From NCBI GenBank assembly GCA_000310025.1, contig FN649755.1, positions 3,584,662-3,648,661 on the forward strand: a stretch of 64,000 nucleotides of DNA. The letters are read 5' to 3'. The notes under the pieces are model-generated. The model did no database searches and was not told where the DNA came from. It saw nothing but the letters and a program-made list of their open reading frames with translations. Shown here in pieces: positions 1 to 12,259 of this stretch. A program made the position numbers and the translations under genes. How positions within the stretch are numbered: the first letter of the stretch is position 1; every line of letters begins with the position of its first letter. Source of the stretch: Ectocarpus siliculosus (Eukaryota; Sar; Phaeophyceae; Ectocarpales; Ectocarpaceae).

Positions 1-267
1 AGGTCTTTCTCTTGGTCGAATCCGTGGCAAATCAGGGGGGTGGGGGTATGCCCGTCCAAAAAAATCCGTCGGGCCAACTTTCGGGAGCCATAACGGGAAG
101 AGTTAGCCTCAAATAGAAAATATTGTATTCGGAATTTGGGTAAATGACGCATCGGGTTAACCTACAACACAGTTTATACGCTCTAATTTTGCCACCGCAT
201 ACATACATACACCCTGATACACATGCTCAGGAGTACTTGGAAAATGTCAATAAGTTAGTCCGATGTG

Positions 268-620
268 CTGACTCCCCAACGAATCCGTCTCTATGGAAGA
301 AAAGAGTCTACGATAGGTTAGCAACGAATCGGTAGCGTCAGCGAAAGTTAAAGTTCTGTTTTACACGATTTCCCGAGCAGCACACAGACAGTGATATCTC
401 CCCCGTGGGTAACAGGGTCAACAAGACAGTTTGGTAGCCGTCTTGTGTATCTATTTGTAGGTTATGCTGGGAAGGTGTAGAGGGAAGCTGTTGGGTAGTT
501 GGTTCGTCCGGTGTATGACTATGATGGGCACCCTAACGGAATGGTGTGCATTTGATATAATAGCCGGACATGTCAGGTTTGTGTGAAGCAAAGTACGATC
601 GTTGTTTCAATGTGTAGGAG
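268..620 (+). repeat. Dispersed repeat, copy A1
   Basis: This stretch aligns by eye with 1903-2340 on the same strand and, in part, with the reverse complement of 49012-49140. Shared landmarks are AACGAATCCGTCTCTAT, GATTTCCC, ACAGTTTGGTAGC and GGGAAGGTG, in the same order. No protein of convincing quality is encoded. It is probably a piece of an old mobile element whose ends I cannot define. Confidence 0.6.
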
Positions 621-959
621 GGCACGGGAGGGCATTTTTACTCCTACCGTGTTGTTCGGACGTGGTTGTTCTGACGTGGTTGTGCAGCAGTATAGCCCAG
701 TCATCATATCTATCTATGGATCGGATGTCTTGGTATGGGTATATTGTGAGTTTATGTAAGTCATAGAGGACGTATAGTCTAGAGGTATCCCGTGTTTGTT
801 GTTTGATGTGGTGAGCCATAGTTTGTACTTGTGTCGTTAGCAGAAAATAAATGTGGTGGTGAGTTCAACAGCAGCATAAGTCAAAACAATGCCGGTCATG
901 CATTATGTTGCGCACCCGGTGTCATCTCCACGACCGGTGCCATCTCACCGACCGGTGCC

Positions 960-1870
960 ATCTCTCCGACGATCACGGTACCTGCGGACCGCACGCGGGC
1001 GCTGAAATGAAAGGGTGCTACATATGTAACGACTAACGCAAATGGTCGACGGGAATTTCCAGAGGAAACTACCGTGGATATACTACGCCTCCAGAGTTAG
1101 CCCGGCGGATATATATATATCTAGAACGCTTCCATTCGAAACTCCTGGTTGCTACAGTGGGTTAACGTGCAGTACTGCCGAAATCTTCCATATTCCGACA
1201 AAGTGCAGCCAGACACACACGCCCGATAGGTTGCAAACGCGCACACACCCACACGCTCGCACCTCCCCTCACCATCCCTCTGGATCTCGGCAACAGCAAC
1301 AAGATTCAATTCTGAAGAAATCCTACTTTTTCAGGTATAGGATGGCCTCGACACGCTGATGAAAGGCGAGCATGCTGCCGAGCTTACAGCGGTAAACTAT
1401 GTAGACCACTATTGTGTAGCGTTGAGGTTCGTGGCTTTTCTAGCGCAGGTATTATTTTCTGTTACATACGGCAGATGTTTTCAATGGGCTTGGACGGAGT
1501 ATACAATACATGGATCGACCGTACTACTACTCCCGCTGGGCCATTGCCGACGATGATGATCGGCGTTGCCACTTAGCTGTGAAAGGGAACGAACGAGTGT
1601 GTCCACATGATCGGTTCGCGTGCAACTGTCGCTCAAGTAATTCTCATCGACTCATGCCAAGGCGGCATGCAGGAGAACGACCAAATGAGTATTTTGCGTT
1701 GAGTCGGTGATGGGCACAAATTCACGTACCACATCTATCTTTTGTAGTTTGAAGTACTTCTGATCACCCCACATAGAGTAACAGCAGTACCAGCACAAAG
1801 AACAACACAGACAAATAGATCCCGCAACCCACTCCTTCAAGCGTGTCGCTCCAAGTGAGTGAGTAACTGT
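960..1870 (+). repeat. Dispersed repeat, copy B1 (partner near 50.1-50.75 kb)
   Basis: It matches 50070-50750 in the same order and strand. Shared anchors include ACCTGCGGACCG, a CCCTCTGG...CTCGGCAAC stretch, ATGGCCTC(A/G)ACACGCTGAT, CAAATTCAC and CTTCAAGCGTGTCG. Spacing differs through indels, so the copies are old. Short open frames here are not conserved between copies, which argues against a gene. Confidence 0.65.
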
Positions 1871-1902
1871 TCCCTTGTTTTTTATTTTTCTTAATATGAC
1901 AC

Positions 1903-2340
1903 AACGAATCCGTCTCTATCATAGTCAGAGACAGATTATTAGCAATGAAGTCATAGCGCCAGAAGAAGCTATCTGTATGTCTACGATTTCCCAGACACAT
2001 CTCCCCTGCGGGTAGCAGGCTTAACAAAACAGTTTGGTAGCTGTCTTCTGTGTCTCATGTATGTTATGTTGGGAAGGTGCAGCAGAAAGGTTTCGTGTGT
2101 GGCACCCTGTTAGTCGTAGGGCATGCAATCTCCCTCAGTCTACAAACGTATTTGCGGTGTGGTACGCATATTTACAGAGTACATGTATGTATATGTGCGG
2201 ACACATTTCGGAGTATGTGCGGACACACGGGGGGGGTGGTGTCACCATTTTCTTACCGTTTTGTGTAATTTCATGTCGTTCAATGTGCAAAGGGCACGCA
2301 CGGGAGAACATTATTTTATGATTACCTCCTGACGTGGTCG
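1903..2340 (+). repeat. Dispersed repeat, copy A2
   Basis: Second copy of the 268-620 repeat, lying directly 3' of repeat B1. The first 130 bases also occur inverted at 49012-49140. The arrangement A-B-A suggests that A and B may belong to one larger element that was partly duplicated. Confidence 0.6.
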
Positions 2341-2652
2341 CCGATCGAGGCGTGTGGTTGGGGTTTCATCATCGACATTTTTTTTTTTTAATTGGATTCT
2401 GTCTTCTGCCCGTCTGGCTCCTATCCTCCACTTCTACTAGCTAGACGACCCAACCGGGGTCACATAGGAGGGGGGAGTTGGACCCCCTCCTGCGGTTCCT
2501 GCCGGAGATATTTTTATCGCGAGAAGGGCACAGAGCAATCCCTTCCCTCGCGACTCAATGACATGAAGTCGATCGAGTTTACTAACAACGAGCTTCGCAG
2601 CGTGTCGCTTTCAACTTAGACCAGGATTTATTTAGTGAGAAAAAAACTCACG

Positions 2653-2727
2653 TTGCCGGGACTCGAACCCATGACCTGGCCTCTAGAGGATGTGGATGAT
2701 ACCAACTAGACCACCGGGGCTACCGGC
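2653..2727 (-). mobile_element. tRNA-derived SINE, copy 1
   Basis: Read on the minus strand this has a tRNA-like head: GCCCCGGTGGTCTAGTTGG (A-box-like) and GGGTTCGAGTCCC (B box), followed by a GTGAGTTTTTTTCTCAC tail. The same head recurs at 22046-22119 and 61291-61371 with different anticodon regions. The anticodon arm does not fold properly, so it is a retroposon and not a tRNA gene. Confidence 0.7.
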
Positions 2728-4009
2728 CTGAGGAGGTTAATTTCGACCATAGGACGTGCGAATGAATATGTGTCCGTCTCCGGTATTCTGTCTTGTCTGT
2801 GGTATCTCGCCGTGCCGTTTCTGCCGTCACCGCGCGGAGTATCTGGTAGGCAACTATAGGTAGATGGAGTCGTCATAAATCCGCTAGGTACAATGTAGGT
2901 TTTTGTGGTTCTTTGCGGTACTACTGCTGCTGTACAATCATCTCCCTGTATCTCTCCTCTACTTTTCGCAGCTTAGTCATGCCCACTTCCCTCTCCTTCT
3001 TGTACAAAGAGCATTCTGCAACTACATGAACAAAGGTCTTCGCACTCCGAGCCGCAATCAATCACAGTTGAACCACTGGTCTTCATCGTCGCCTTCCTAT
3101 GTCTTCGTCCACGTTTTCGAAGGCCAATGTCCCCGGTTCTGAATTTGACCTTAAGCTCTGTCCCGGCATCCATTGGTCCATGTAGGTACTCCTTAAGCCC
3201 TATTCCTTCTTTCGGCATTCCGTACAATTCTAGAACCTCCTTTTACTTGGTTTCTCTGTTCTTCTCTCTCGGCACAAGCAACAGGGGGAGGCTTCCCCCA
3301 CCCCACCGAGAGGTCCAAAATATAGTTGTGGGTTAGGCGTCGGCATTTGTATTTTGGTTTTTGGGTTTTTCGGTCGCACCTTGGGTCACGTCATGACATT
3401 TCCCATGGTGCGTCATGGTACAGTACCCCAAGACAGAGAGCGTCGAATCTCTACTGAGTTGCTGTGGAGTACCGAGAGCGTCTCCAAGCGTCTGACGTCG
3501 CATTAGCAGCGTAGGTCTATTCCTCGATTCATCATTCACGATGAGGGTGTTGCGTGTGAACAAGAAAAAAGGTGGACTACAAAAATGTTGGGTCACCTCT
3601 GTTGTACAACAGACAATAGACTGCTGTGCCCTCGACAAACGGAGGTGACCAAGATATTACACCCCTGGATCGTGAACATTGTAAGAAAGTTGGTTGTCGT
3701 TCCGCGACGGAAGAGGATATCGTATGTATAGATCAAAGCGATAGCTTTTGGGAAAGCCTCCCGACACCATTCCGACACACCCACTCTGCGGTGTACGTCG
3801 TCATCGATCGGTATTTCATGGGCCGGGGGGGGGTGATATCTTGTGTCATATACGATACTGACCATCAAATTGGCACGGTTGCACGTTTTGCGGTGGAGAT
3901 TGGGCCAGGGGGTGTGACATCTTGTGTCGCCTACGGTGTGCACAGAAAACTATATCTACCTACATCCAATATGGACTTTCGGAGTTTGCGGTATTACAGT
4001 AAAGCATCT
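2728..4009. other. No gene recognised
   Basis: Short open frames on both strands only, with no splice-consistent coding stretch or clear repeat structure that I can support. Confidence 0.4.
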
Positions 4010-4215
4010 CGTCCGTGGACGTCCATGGACGTTTCCGTAGACCGTCCACGGATGTGGCGGACGCGTCCGTGGACCACCGTCCACGAACTTGTCCACGGAC
4101 ATGTCCGTGGACATTGGACATTCACTGGACGTGTCCACAGGCGTCCACGGACAACGTCCACGGGCGTCTTTCCGGTGTCCATGGACGTCCGTGGACGTCC
4201 ACGGACACGTCCATA
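4010..4215. repeat. Array of GTCCRYGGAC palindromes
   Basis: A 10-bp near-perfect palindrome, GTCCGTGGAC or GTCCACGGAC with variants, recurs about a dozen times in 200 bp, spaced by 2-15 bases. Long open frames cross it on both strands because the unit lacks stops, so they are not evidence of a gene. It resembles in style, but not in sequence, the CCCATGGGC elements elsewhere in the window. Confidence 0.85.
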
Positions 4216-4702
4216 GTAATGTCAAATGATGTAAATCATTGGGTGAGCAAGGCTATGTCCCCAACCGGCGAGATTGCAGTGTTTCCCCAATGACTTGACG
4301 CGTTCGAGATCGTGTGGTGGGAATACTTGATGTGCTTGCTCGCAGCCTCAACTGCTGCCCGCTGCTGTGCGCTGTGCGTGCATGCTCCAGACACTCCTGC
4401 CGTTGTTTGTGCGTCGGTTCCTTTGTAGGGCAACGTTCAGCTGGTGGGGTATTCAAGACTATGTACCCCACCAGTGGGTGGGGCAGGTTGGGGCAGCACA
4501 TGAATTTTTCCCATCAGCCATGGCTGCAAACCTGAACCGTTTCGGCTGTGCGATGGGTCTCGCACTAGCCCCACAACACAGCAACACAGTCGTGCATGTC
4601 CTTGGTCGATTGGTGCCTTGTGGGCAGAGATGCAGCTGGGGGGTGTTTAGACCCCCCCGGGGGGATATAGACACGCCGAAAACAAATAGATGTATAAAAT
4701 AT

Positions 4703-4958
4703 CTAGGGTACTGAACGCCCCCCGTGCCCCCAGTGGGCGCGGTGGCCCGACTCGTAAGCGAGAGTAATCTACGACGGTGGAAAGGGAGATAAACACGAAG
4801 ACGGCGAAGAAGTTGGAAAGCTGGTGAGAATTTGTTCCCGTTCGCGGGCGAGAGTGGAAAGGCGGGCACCGCGAAATGTGTGATGAGAACGCACGGGTAA
4901 CTGTATGTGAAGGTGATGAAGGCTTGCCCAAAAAGAGATTATATTTGTGGAGATGCCA
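4703..4958 (+). repeat. Dispersed 255-bp repeat, copy C1
   Basis: It is strongly similar to 55177-55434. Shared blocks include CGAGAGTAATC, GACGGCGAAGAAGTTGGAAA, GAGAATTTGTTCCCG and CCCAAAAAGAGATTAT. Both copies keep the same order with scattered substitutions. Here it lies just downstream, on the minus strand, of ankyrin-like coding sequence, so it could derive from the 3' part of an ankyrin gene family. Confidence 0.8.
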
Positions 4959-4999
4959 CAATTATTTGCTGTAAGAAGCATCTCGGGATATCCATTGCC

Positions 5000-5330
5000 C
5001 AGACGAAGGCGCAGCCTCAAAAAAGCCCTCTTTCCATATCAGTACACCGCATCATCAACCATTGCCCCGCCTCCACCAATACCTTACACATCACCAGTGT
5101 TTGGGCGCACAGCAACGGTGTGTCCCCCATGCCGTATACTCTATCGTTCGCGTCGCACCCGAACTCCAGCAAAACCTTCGCAACCTCCTCAATCCTTACC
5201 CAATAGACGCGGCTGCGTCCTGTAAAACGTCCTTCAAAAAGGGCACACCACAAGCACAGCACCACCCCCGCCCTAGCCCCGGCGGCACGCTGTACGCCAT
5301 GATGCGATACTTTTACTATTTTGTTTTGTT
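5000..5330 (-). pseudogene. Ankyrin-repeat protein fragment
   Basis: On the minus strand a frame around 5050-5210 reads as an ankyrin repeat: VAKVLLEFGCDAND, then GDTPLLCA, then VCKVLVEAG-like residues (MCKVLVEAG here). Those are the helix-loop-helix signatures of the family, which mediates protein contacts. The coding look switches frame near 5220, and no start, stop or splice site bounds it neatly. I therefore read it as a decayed fragment with one to two repeats. It is followed downstream by the dispersed 255-bp repeat. A single surviving exon of a live gene is possible but less likely. Confidence 0.55.
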
Positions 5331-5400
5331 TTTCTGCGGTATTTTCGACCGTTTCTTGTTCTTCGTAGTATGTATTTGTTACCATGGTCTTTCTCGGGGG

Positions 5401-5828
5401 GTCTCCCACACATTCTACGGTTTTGCCAAACGAGCCATGGGACACCCATGGGTCACCCACGGCTCCGTATAGGCTGCCCGTGTCCATGCCCGTAGGTAGC
5501 CCACGGGCAACCAATAAGAGCCCTTCAACCAGAACCAGTGCACTCCTAAACAACAGATTTATCTGCTTTGGAACGGGCCATACAGCCGCTAACAACCTAA
5601 CCCTAGCCCGAACCCCAAGCCCACACGATACGTGCTAGGTTGGCGCTGGTGGCTGAGCTCCAGGTTGATCTGCCGGCGGCCACGTTCAAGGTTGAAGTGC
5701 CCAGGGTGGGCACTTTCTGGGCCGCCCATGGGCAGTCCATTGACGCCCATACAGGCCCATGGGCGGCCCATAGGTGACCCATGGATATCCCACGGGCGGT
5801 TTAGCAACACTGTCGGTGTGGGAGATTG
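5401..5828. mobile_element. CCCATGGGC foldback/MITE-like element E1
   Basis: The left end GTCTCCCACACATTCTAC and the right end (reverse complement CAATCTCCCACACCGACAG) are imperfect terminal inverted repeats. Inside each end lie clusters of the palindrome CCCATGGG. The middle (5500-5700) matches, inverted, the middle of element E2 at 39874-40264, including GCAGAT-AA and TGGCGCTGGTGG-like blocks. No transposase is encoded, so it is non-autonomous. I could not see a target duplication here. Confidence 0.7.
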
Positions 5829-6760
5829 CGCACACCTACTACCCCGAGAGGGCCCAATGAGATAGATGTGGATGGGTCCTACATCTAAAAGTCATCACAC
5901 AGTGGTCACCATCGCCAATGTACACATGTATGCGGGACTCTCTCTGTAGCATCGCTGGAACGAGTCTGACTGTTGTTCGGTGTGAACGAAACGCTCTCCT
6001 GGTGCGGCCGTGTGGACATGCACTCCTGCCTTCCCTCGCTGAAGTGCTGCTATGTAGCAGAAGGCACTTGGTTTCAAAAATCGCTCCCGTTCCCACGTGC
6101 GATGCGTTTGGTTGCACTTGGTCTGCAGCAATGTGTACGCATCATTGTCTCTGTTTGGGGCGTAGGCGCATTGACCGAATGTATCCGAAACAACACCCCT
6201 GTAAAAAAACACGATTTCCTACGCAATGGACGCAATAGTAGTCTACTGCTGTAGACTGTGGTAGGGTGGACCTCACATCCTTTCAAGACCCTTATTTCGC
6301 ACGGATGTCATCATCATCGTCTCTACATGCTTGCTCTGCCTATCGAACCGCCGCACCCATCCCATGCATGCTGGCCACCCGCCCGTCCCACTGGGGGCGG
6401 GGGGCCAATCGGTACCCCCTACGATGCGAAGTACTATGTAGATATTGAAAAATTGGACATTTGTCAACGGAGCATCATCTCCGGCCAGCCTCCAAGAAAT
6501 CCCACGCCACGCACAGAGGCTGGAAAATAGGTCGAATATATTCAGGACTATGAATGTTATCGCGAACCAATCGGTCAGTCAGTGTACGTGTTCATAGCAG
6601 CATAGGTTGTTCGGCAAACATTTGCCGCGCGGATGATGCCACAGCACCGAAAACACGCATGATCGTTCTCCACCCGCAGGCAGACAGCCACTCACACATG
6701 GTATGACGCTACGCTTGTGCAGGTACTCACCGGAGGTTTGCGACGAACGGACTGGTCGAG
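5829..6760. other. No gene recognised; upstream region of vWFD-like gene 1
   Basis: No conserved coding sequence is visible on either strand. The part nearest 6761 must hold the promoter and 5' UTR of the gene at 6761, but I see no clear TATA or initiator motif. Confidence 0.35.
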
Positions 6761-8226
6761 ATGCGGGTCATGCAGTTGGTGCTGCGAGGGTGCCTTGTTC
6801 TGGCAGCAGTCGACGTTGGGTCCGCCGCCTGCATCATTATGCCCGACGGGACGATGCACTGTACGACAGGTAAGCACTGTTATTGTTGTGGCGTCGATTG
6901 AATGTATAAATAACCACACTGCCGCTGCGGTTGCCAGAGCTACCTTCCCTCGCTCCCATGCGAAAATCGGACGGAGGTATGGCTGCTATGTATGTGGTGG
7001 TTGCTGCCTGCCCACTGGTGACAAGATTTATGCAAAGAACACGGAAGAATGTCCATGGGTTCATGTCTCATCAGCGTGTTTGGGAAGTAGGGAAGTAGGA
7101 GAACAACTTTAACGACCTACCCTATTAAGGGAAAACGTAAAGCCGATAACTTGTGGCCTTTTCATGTACATCGAACGCAATGTAAAACCTGCGTGGCCTG
7201 TATGGGTACTTCACATACCTTCCACCGTGACAACCAACAACGTTCCTCGACGCCTTCCCTGCCCTTGCACGCCGGATTCTACCAACCGGGCCAGTCTGCC
7301 CGAATGGGGACAGCGACTGTGGAGACCCGCACATGGCTGGCCTGCGTGGCCAGGAGATCGACTGGTCTGGGGTTGACGGCGGCTGGTACTCCCTTATCAA
7401 GGACGACAACGCCGATCTCAACGTCAACGTTCGCGTCACCGCTCCCCTGGCCGATGAGTTCCCCGACCGCCAGCTAATGACCGGCTTCACCGTTCTGTCA
7501 GAGGGGCATTCTCTCGTCATCGAGGTCGCCAACCCTTACACCACCGACACGGACGGTTGCCCCGAGGACGTCTTGCCCTGCCTTGCGAACGGAGGACTGC
7601 GCATCATTGTCGACGGCCAGGAAATGGACGAGCTCGTTCGATTCTCCAGGGAGATGCCGGTGGCAAACGGTGCAATTACTGTGTCTGCATCAAACCTCCC
7701 GGTGGAGTGCCGGCAGTTCGGTGGTCACAAGATATGGGCCCGCATGCACCAGGAAATGCTTGACGGCAGGCGCGAGCTCCTCGGAGGTGAAAGCCTCGAA
7801 GAATGGATCCTGAGGTACGACCACAGCATGGCGGCGCCCGAGTGGTGCAACAAGTACATCGCCGAGAACGACCTCGCCGATCTGCAGTCCATCCACGCCA
7901 TCTTCAAGATCGAGACATCTACTGTCACGGTACGCCTTAACGCTGGCGTCAACTACCAGGGCGACGGCGACGTCGACTGGGATGGACGCGTCCTTCCTGA
8001 CCTCGAGTTTTGGCAGATGGACGTCGGGCTGCGCGGGCTGGACGTCGACAACCCGGCGCTGTCCGGCCTCCTCGGCGAGACGGCCCGCCCGGTGTACGAC
8101 GAGAAAGGACAAGCGGAAATGAAAGGATCCAAAGCTTTCCGTGGCAGCGTTGAGGACTACCGCGTATCCGGCGCTCTGGGCGCCCACTTCCCCCTCCTCG
8201 ACCAGAAGGAAGAGGACCATGAGTAG
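6761..8226 (+). CDS. Secreted vWFD-like GDPHM-motif protein, 2 exons (gene 1)
   Basis: Exons are 6761-6869 and 7295-8226, with a 425-bp GT-AG intron that keeps frame (36 codons plus one base, then TC), giving 346 residues. Residues 1-23 look like a signal peptide: a basic start, a hydrophobic VLRGCLVLAAVDVGSAA core, then Cys. CxxGxxDCGDPHM follows (GDPHM at 46-50), and then IDWSGVDGGWY, which resembles the first strands of a vWFD domain. Later blocks are NVNVRVTAPLAD, LPCLANGGLRIIVDGQE, NLPVECRQFG and, near the C-terminus, EDYRVSGALG. All of these recur in the paralogue at 29434-33271. The single large exon lacks the six introns found there. The reading frame is intact, GC-rich and confirmed by the paralogue. 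A secreted or cell-surface role is inferred; the exact function is unknown. The start was chosen for the signal peptide and the phase match. Confidence 0.85.
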
Positions 8227-11200
8227 AATAAAAAAAATATCCTAAAGCGCTATTACCCTCCCTACTGTCTACGCTGTCACCAGAGGGCACATCTGGAAGT
8301 AGCACACGAGGTAGACCGAACAGCAAATCCGCACATCTGAAGACATCCCAAACACTCGCCGAGGTCGTCTTTCCGGGTGAGGATGTGCGGTAGGATTTTC
8401 CTGCCCACTGTAGAAGAGGTGCTGTGAGGCTGAGGAGTTTTTCAGTGTACCCGCACACTTTCTCCGCATTTGAACCTTGTTGGGTGGTATTCTTCAAGAC
8501 AAAGAGATGGGTGCGCTAGGCTCCGAGCTGGTTCATGTTTGCTTCAGGTAGAGTGTACGAATAATGGAAGACATCGCAGTTCCTTCCTAAGAGGTTTGGA
8601 CTGCGACTTTATGATGAGCTTTCGCTGATATGTTGATCTGCTCAATGTTGTTCACAGATGATCAACCGCGTTTTCCCGCGGCGGGATGAATTTTGCCGTG
8701 TTCGAGGTCCTTTGGAATGCTGTCGCCACCGACCACCCCGCGGGCCTTGGCTCTGTCTCTGGCGCGGTTGTGATGTGTGCTGGGGGCGCTTTCTCGTTCT
8801 CATGTAGGACGCAGAAGAGCGTCTCGCCTTGGTCGTGTGATGTCGCGATGGGGGATGGGCTGAAGGGAGCAAGTTTCTTGCGCTACCTGTAGAGTTTCAG
8901 TTTTAGTTGAGCATATCAGGTGTACCGTTATTCGACGTGGGGGCGCTGTACTTGGCCAACAACCCGGCCGCCACCCCCAACTCCAAGCATATAGATCCAG
9001 CCACCACTTTATTCGGGAACGGGAAGCACGGAAGCAGATCAGGGTACTGTAGAGCATGTGGCGTAGCCTTTCCAGCATGCTGATTTTTATACCAAGCCGA
9101 CAGCGTTTGGTTTCTCCGCGGTATTTCGATGAACGTTATTTATCTTTTGTTTCTTGGTGTTCGTTCGCCACGGCGCTTTTATGTTTGTTTTTGCTTTTAT
9201 GCTTGCTTTCGCTTTGTTTTTCATGGTCAGTTTGCCACTGCTGAGGTTATGTCATCAAAACATCGTGGGGGGGGATGAAGCGACTGATTTGTGTTGTCCT
9301 TTCTCGTTTAGCAGGTTCGGCGTATCTGTATTTCTTGGGGAGGTTGCAACAGCGTGTGATACTAACTCGCGATGTAGGGCAAGTGAGGCGCAGAATTGTA
9401 GATGGTTGCCATCACCGGTCTCTGCTACCGTGACGGCGTGTTGTGGGTGTGTTCTGGCAAGAGCTGCTTGTGTTATCAAATTCCTGAAGGCGTTGTGTTG
9501 AGATGGAAAAGCGGGAGGCCAGCTCGCATATTATATGTATGTCATCCTTGAATAACGATCACAACACGGATGGATGCTGCTTGGCAGGTGCACGCTCTAT
9601 CGTTTATGGTTCTCGGAATCTTTATTAGAGGAAGGACGGAGACATGTTGAACACAGTTGGTATGGGGCTCCTGTGCTTTCTGAATTGCTATTCTGGCTTG
9701 GTTGATTAGTTAGCATTTACGGTTTTGTCTGAGGACTATTTTTCTGGGTACTTGAAGCAACTTCCCGCAGCTGTTCGTTATTCGCTCTAACACAGCTCTG
9801 ATGTAGTGTCGATTTATCTTGGGAGTTTTTCTATGATGATTCCTTTGTAGTTTTGGTTGCGAGAATACTTCAATGTATTTCTTTTCAAGGAGTTTGTTTC
9901 GGTGTTTTTCGAACGCTGAACATTGTAATTGTTGCTGACTTGGCTTCCGTACGGAAAGTGTCCCTAATGCACATGGGGGCATTTGCTGTCTACTTTGCAT
10001 ACAAAAAACCAAGTCAGCCTTTGTTCCTCGGGACTGCTGTACAGCCTCGCCCGATGAGCAGAGGCGATGTTTTCTGAACCTATGGCTAACCTGTTACAAA
10101 CTGCGCACGGCCATTTGTTAAGGCGAGCTTCAACAAAACCACCAGAGCGGCCACCTGTAGCACAAGCTCGGCGCCTATTGTATGCCCTGTGTACGAAAAC
10201 TATACCGGCTACACAATGTTTTTGCGACTCTGCAGCATCAGGGTGTTAGAGTTGAACGGTCTGCTATACTGTACACGATCGTCCCCACGCTATCGGCTTC
10301 AGGAGTTGTTGTCAGCGAGCAACCACAATGGAGGTTTACCCATGGGCCAGCGCAATGATATAGTTTCAAACCAGCCCGAGTTGCTTTGGAAAGACTCGCA
10401 TGGTCGAGACGGTGGTTGCTGTCCACTGATACTGGGCTTAAGTTACTGGCGTCACCGCCAAGGAGAGGGGCAAAGACGAGAAACCGGAAGGAGCGCGACA
10501 AGAATTGGCTATCGAAGTCGGCCGTTACTGACATACATGAGCGACAAGCAGTAGTTCATGTAGCGCGATTCCTATATCAGACATACCACGCCCACATTCC
10601 TTTGCGGATCGCGATACCGGTTTGATTCTCGGCGGGTGTCGGATTTTGCGGCTCATCTCATATGTCTCACTGGAAGGATGAAACCCTCAAGTGTACACGC
10701 ATGCACACAGCATGTGGTCTCGGCTCTATTGCACTAAAAACTGCACGCGTCTGCTAGGTACCATTTTTATACAGCATATTGCAGACCTACCCGCTCATGC
10801 CATCCTACTGCTGTCGTAACGTGGGTACTACTCCTACTATTGTCAATGTTGCCAACAGCGGATATTAGAACATACCTCTACTGCTTGGTTTCTGACAGCG
10901 AAAATGCAGGGTGTATGCAGGTTATGCTACCTGTACTACCGCGTTGTTGCATAGGCCACACAAAACTCACCCGTATGCATACGTATCCCCGACAGAGACG
11001 TCCCATCGGAGCTCCTGCGCGGGCCAGCCGAAAAGTCGACGCTAACGTGTTGCGCTGAGGATGGGGCTCACAGGCCTCTACTACCGCTAGCTATCGTAGC
11101 AACACAAATGAGAGAGACGAGATAGAGAAGACATCAGACAGGTATATCCCCATTACCACGACGATCCACACCGTCAAACAGAGCTCTTTGTTGTGCACAC

Positions 11201-11590
11201 ACGCACCCGCGCGTAGGCAGCTTACTAACCTTTCTCAGCCTTCCATGTCGGCTTGCCTTCCTCCTGCAGCTTCAGCAGAGACAGAGGATGCACAAAACTT
11301 TCACCACTCGCAAACGGCCACACACACGACAAATCACAACGGTCATTTTTCCAGGTACACTGCGCACGTGCGCACGTCTCTTGAACGGACACCCGCCAGT
11401 CCCACGTGTGTCACGGTTCCCTCCCTCTTCTGTCTTGTCACAACGCAGTGTCCTCCTTTGAGCACTTTCCTGTCGTTGTGTTTTGTTCCCCAACCTCTTC
11501 ATTGTTGCATATTTGTTCGTCTTCGTTCACGCATGAAATACACATTGCATTCTTTGCCCTTCTCCACAAAGAAGAACCATTTTGAGAGGG
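8227..11590. other. No gene recognised
   Basis: A run of eight A's (GAATAAAAAAAATATCC) sits just after the stop of gene 1 and may mark its 3' end. Beyond it I see only short, unconvincing open frames on both strands and no clear repeats. Confidence 0.35.
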
Positions 11591-11719
11591 TAAAATCGGG
11601 TCTGCAAACGAATTCAAATTCGGCACGAAAATGGATGTAGGCGTCTGTCCCGGTAACATGTTGAAATTTGCATACAGCCGATCATTGTCTTTCTTCCAAC
11701 CGTGAATACGCGAGAACAC
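11591..11719 (+). repeat. 129-bp dispersed repeat, copy D1
   Basis: It is identical to 20741-20869 except for one mismatch (TTCCAACC here, TTCCTACC there). Near-identity over 129 bases between loci 9 kb apart indicates recent copying or conversion. The flanks on both sides differ, so these are close to the true ends. Confidence 0.9.
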
Positions 11720-11741
11720 CGGGAAAGAAAACTTTCGAGAG

Positions 11742-12252
11742 ATGCCAGAGAAAACTCGAGCCGATCCGACGCCGCCCGCGCCGACGCCGGCGCCAGTCGG
11801 AGCTCCAGCGCCAGCCGCGTCACCAGCGCCGGTTTCGGCGATGCCCAGCGCGGGGGCGGCGGACCAGCGCTCCCGTCATTACTCAATACTGGTACGAAAG
11901 TTTGGGTGACTCCACAAGGCTCCAGCCGCGCGACACCGCGGCGGGCTGATTGGGCGCGGCGCCCGCGTGGGCCATGTCGTGGTCTTGGCAAACTTCCACG
12001 GAGTGCTCCCCGAGGTGGGCGACTACGTGCTGCTGTACGCTGCCAACCCAAGAGGTGCAGCCTGACCCCCAGCTGCGCCAGCAGCAGCAACCCCTAACAG
12101 CAGCAGGAGGAGCGGGATCAGGAGTCCCGCAGACTGTAGATAGTTCGCAGTCCGCAGCTAGCCAGCCGGTCCGCAGCGGAGATTCGGGTGCAGGCGCAGT
12201 GAAGGTTTGCCGCGATGAGGAGTTCGTCGAGCCCCTGGACACCTCACCCGCT
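11742..12252 (+). pseudogene. Decayed coding block, possibly retroelement-derived
   Basis: It begins at an ATG with a Pro/Ala-rich stretch (ADPTPPAPTPAPVGAPAPAA). After a frame change comes GHVVVLANFHGVLPEVGDYV then LLYAANPRG at about 11970-12050, and after another change a Gln/Ser-rich stretch ending KVCRDEEFVEPLD, with a possible donor GAG|GTGCGT at about 12262. The VGDYVL segment resembles the C-terminal part of retroelement integrases, but this is weak. At least two frame breaks, or improbably short introns of about 27 bp, are needed to link the parts. It lies directly after the 129-bp repeat D1, so it may be part of the same element. Confidence 0.4.
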
Positions 12253-12259
12253 AACGCGG

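Noticed and set aside
3626-4216. Open frame of 196 codons
   Set aside because: Its second half is the GTCCRYGGAC palindrome array, which lacks stops in several frames; the first half shows no domain.
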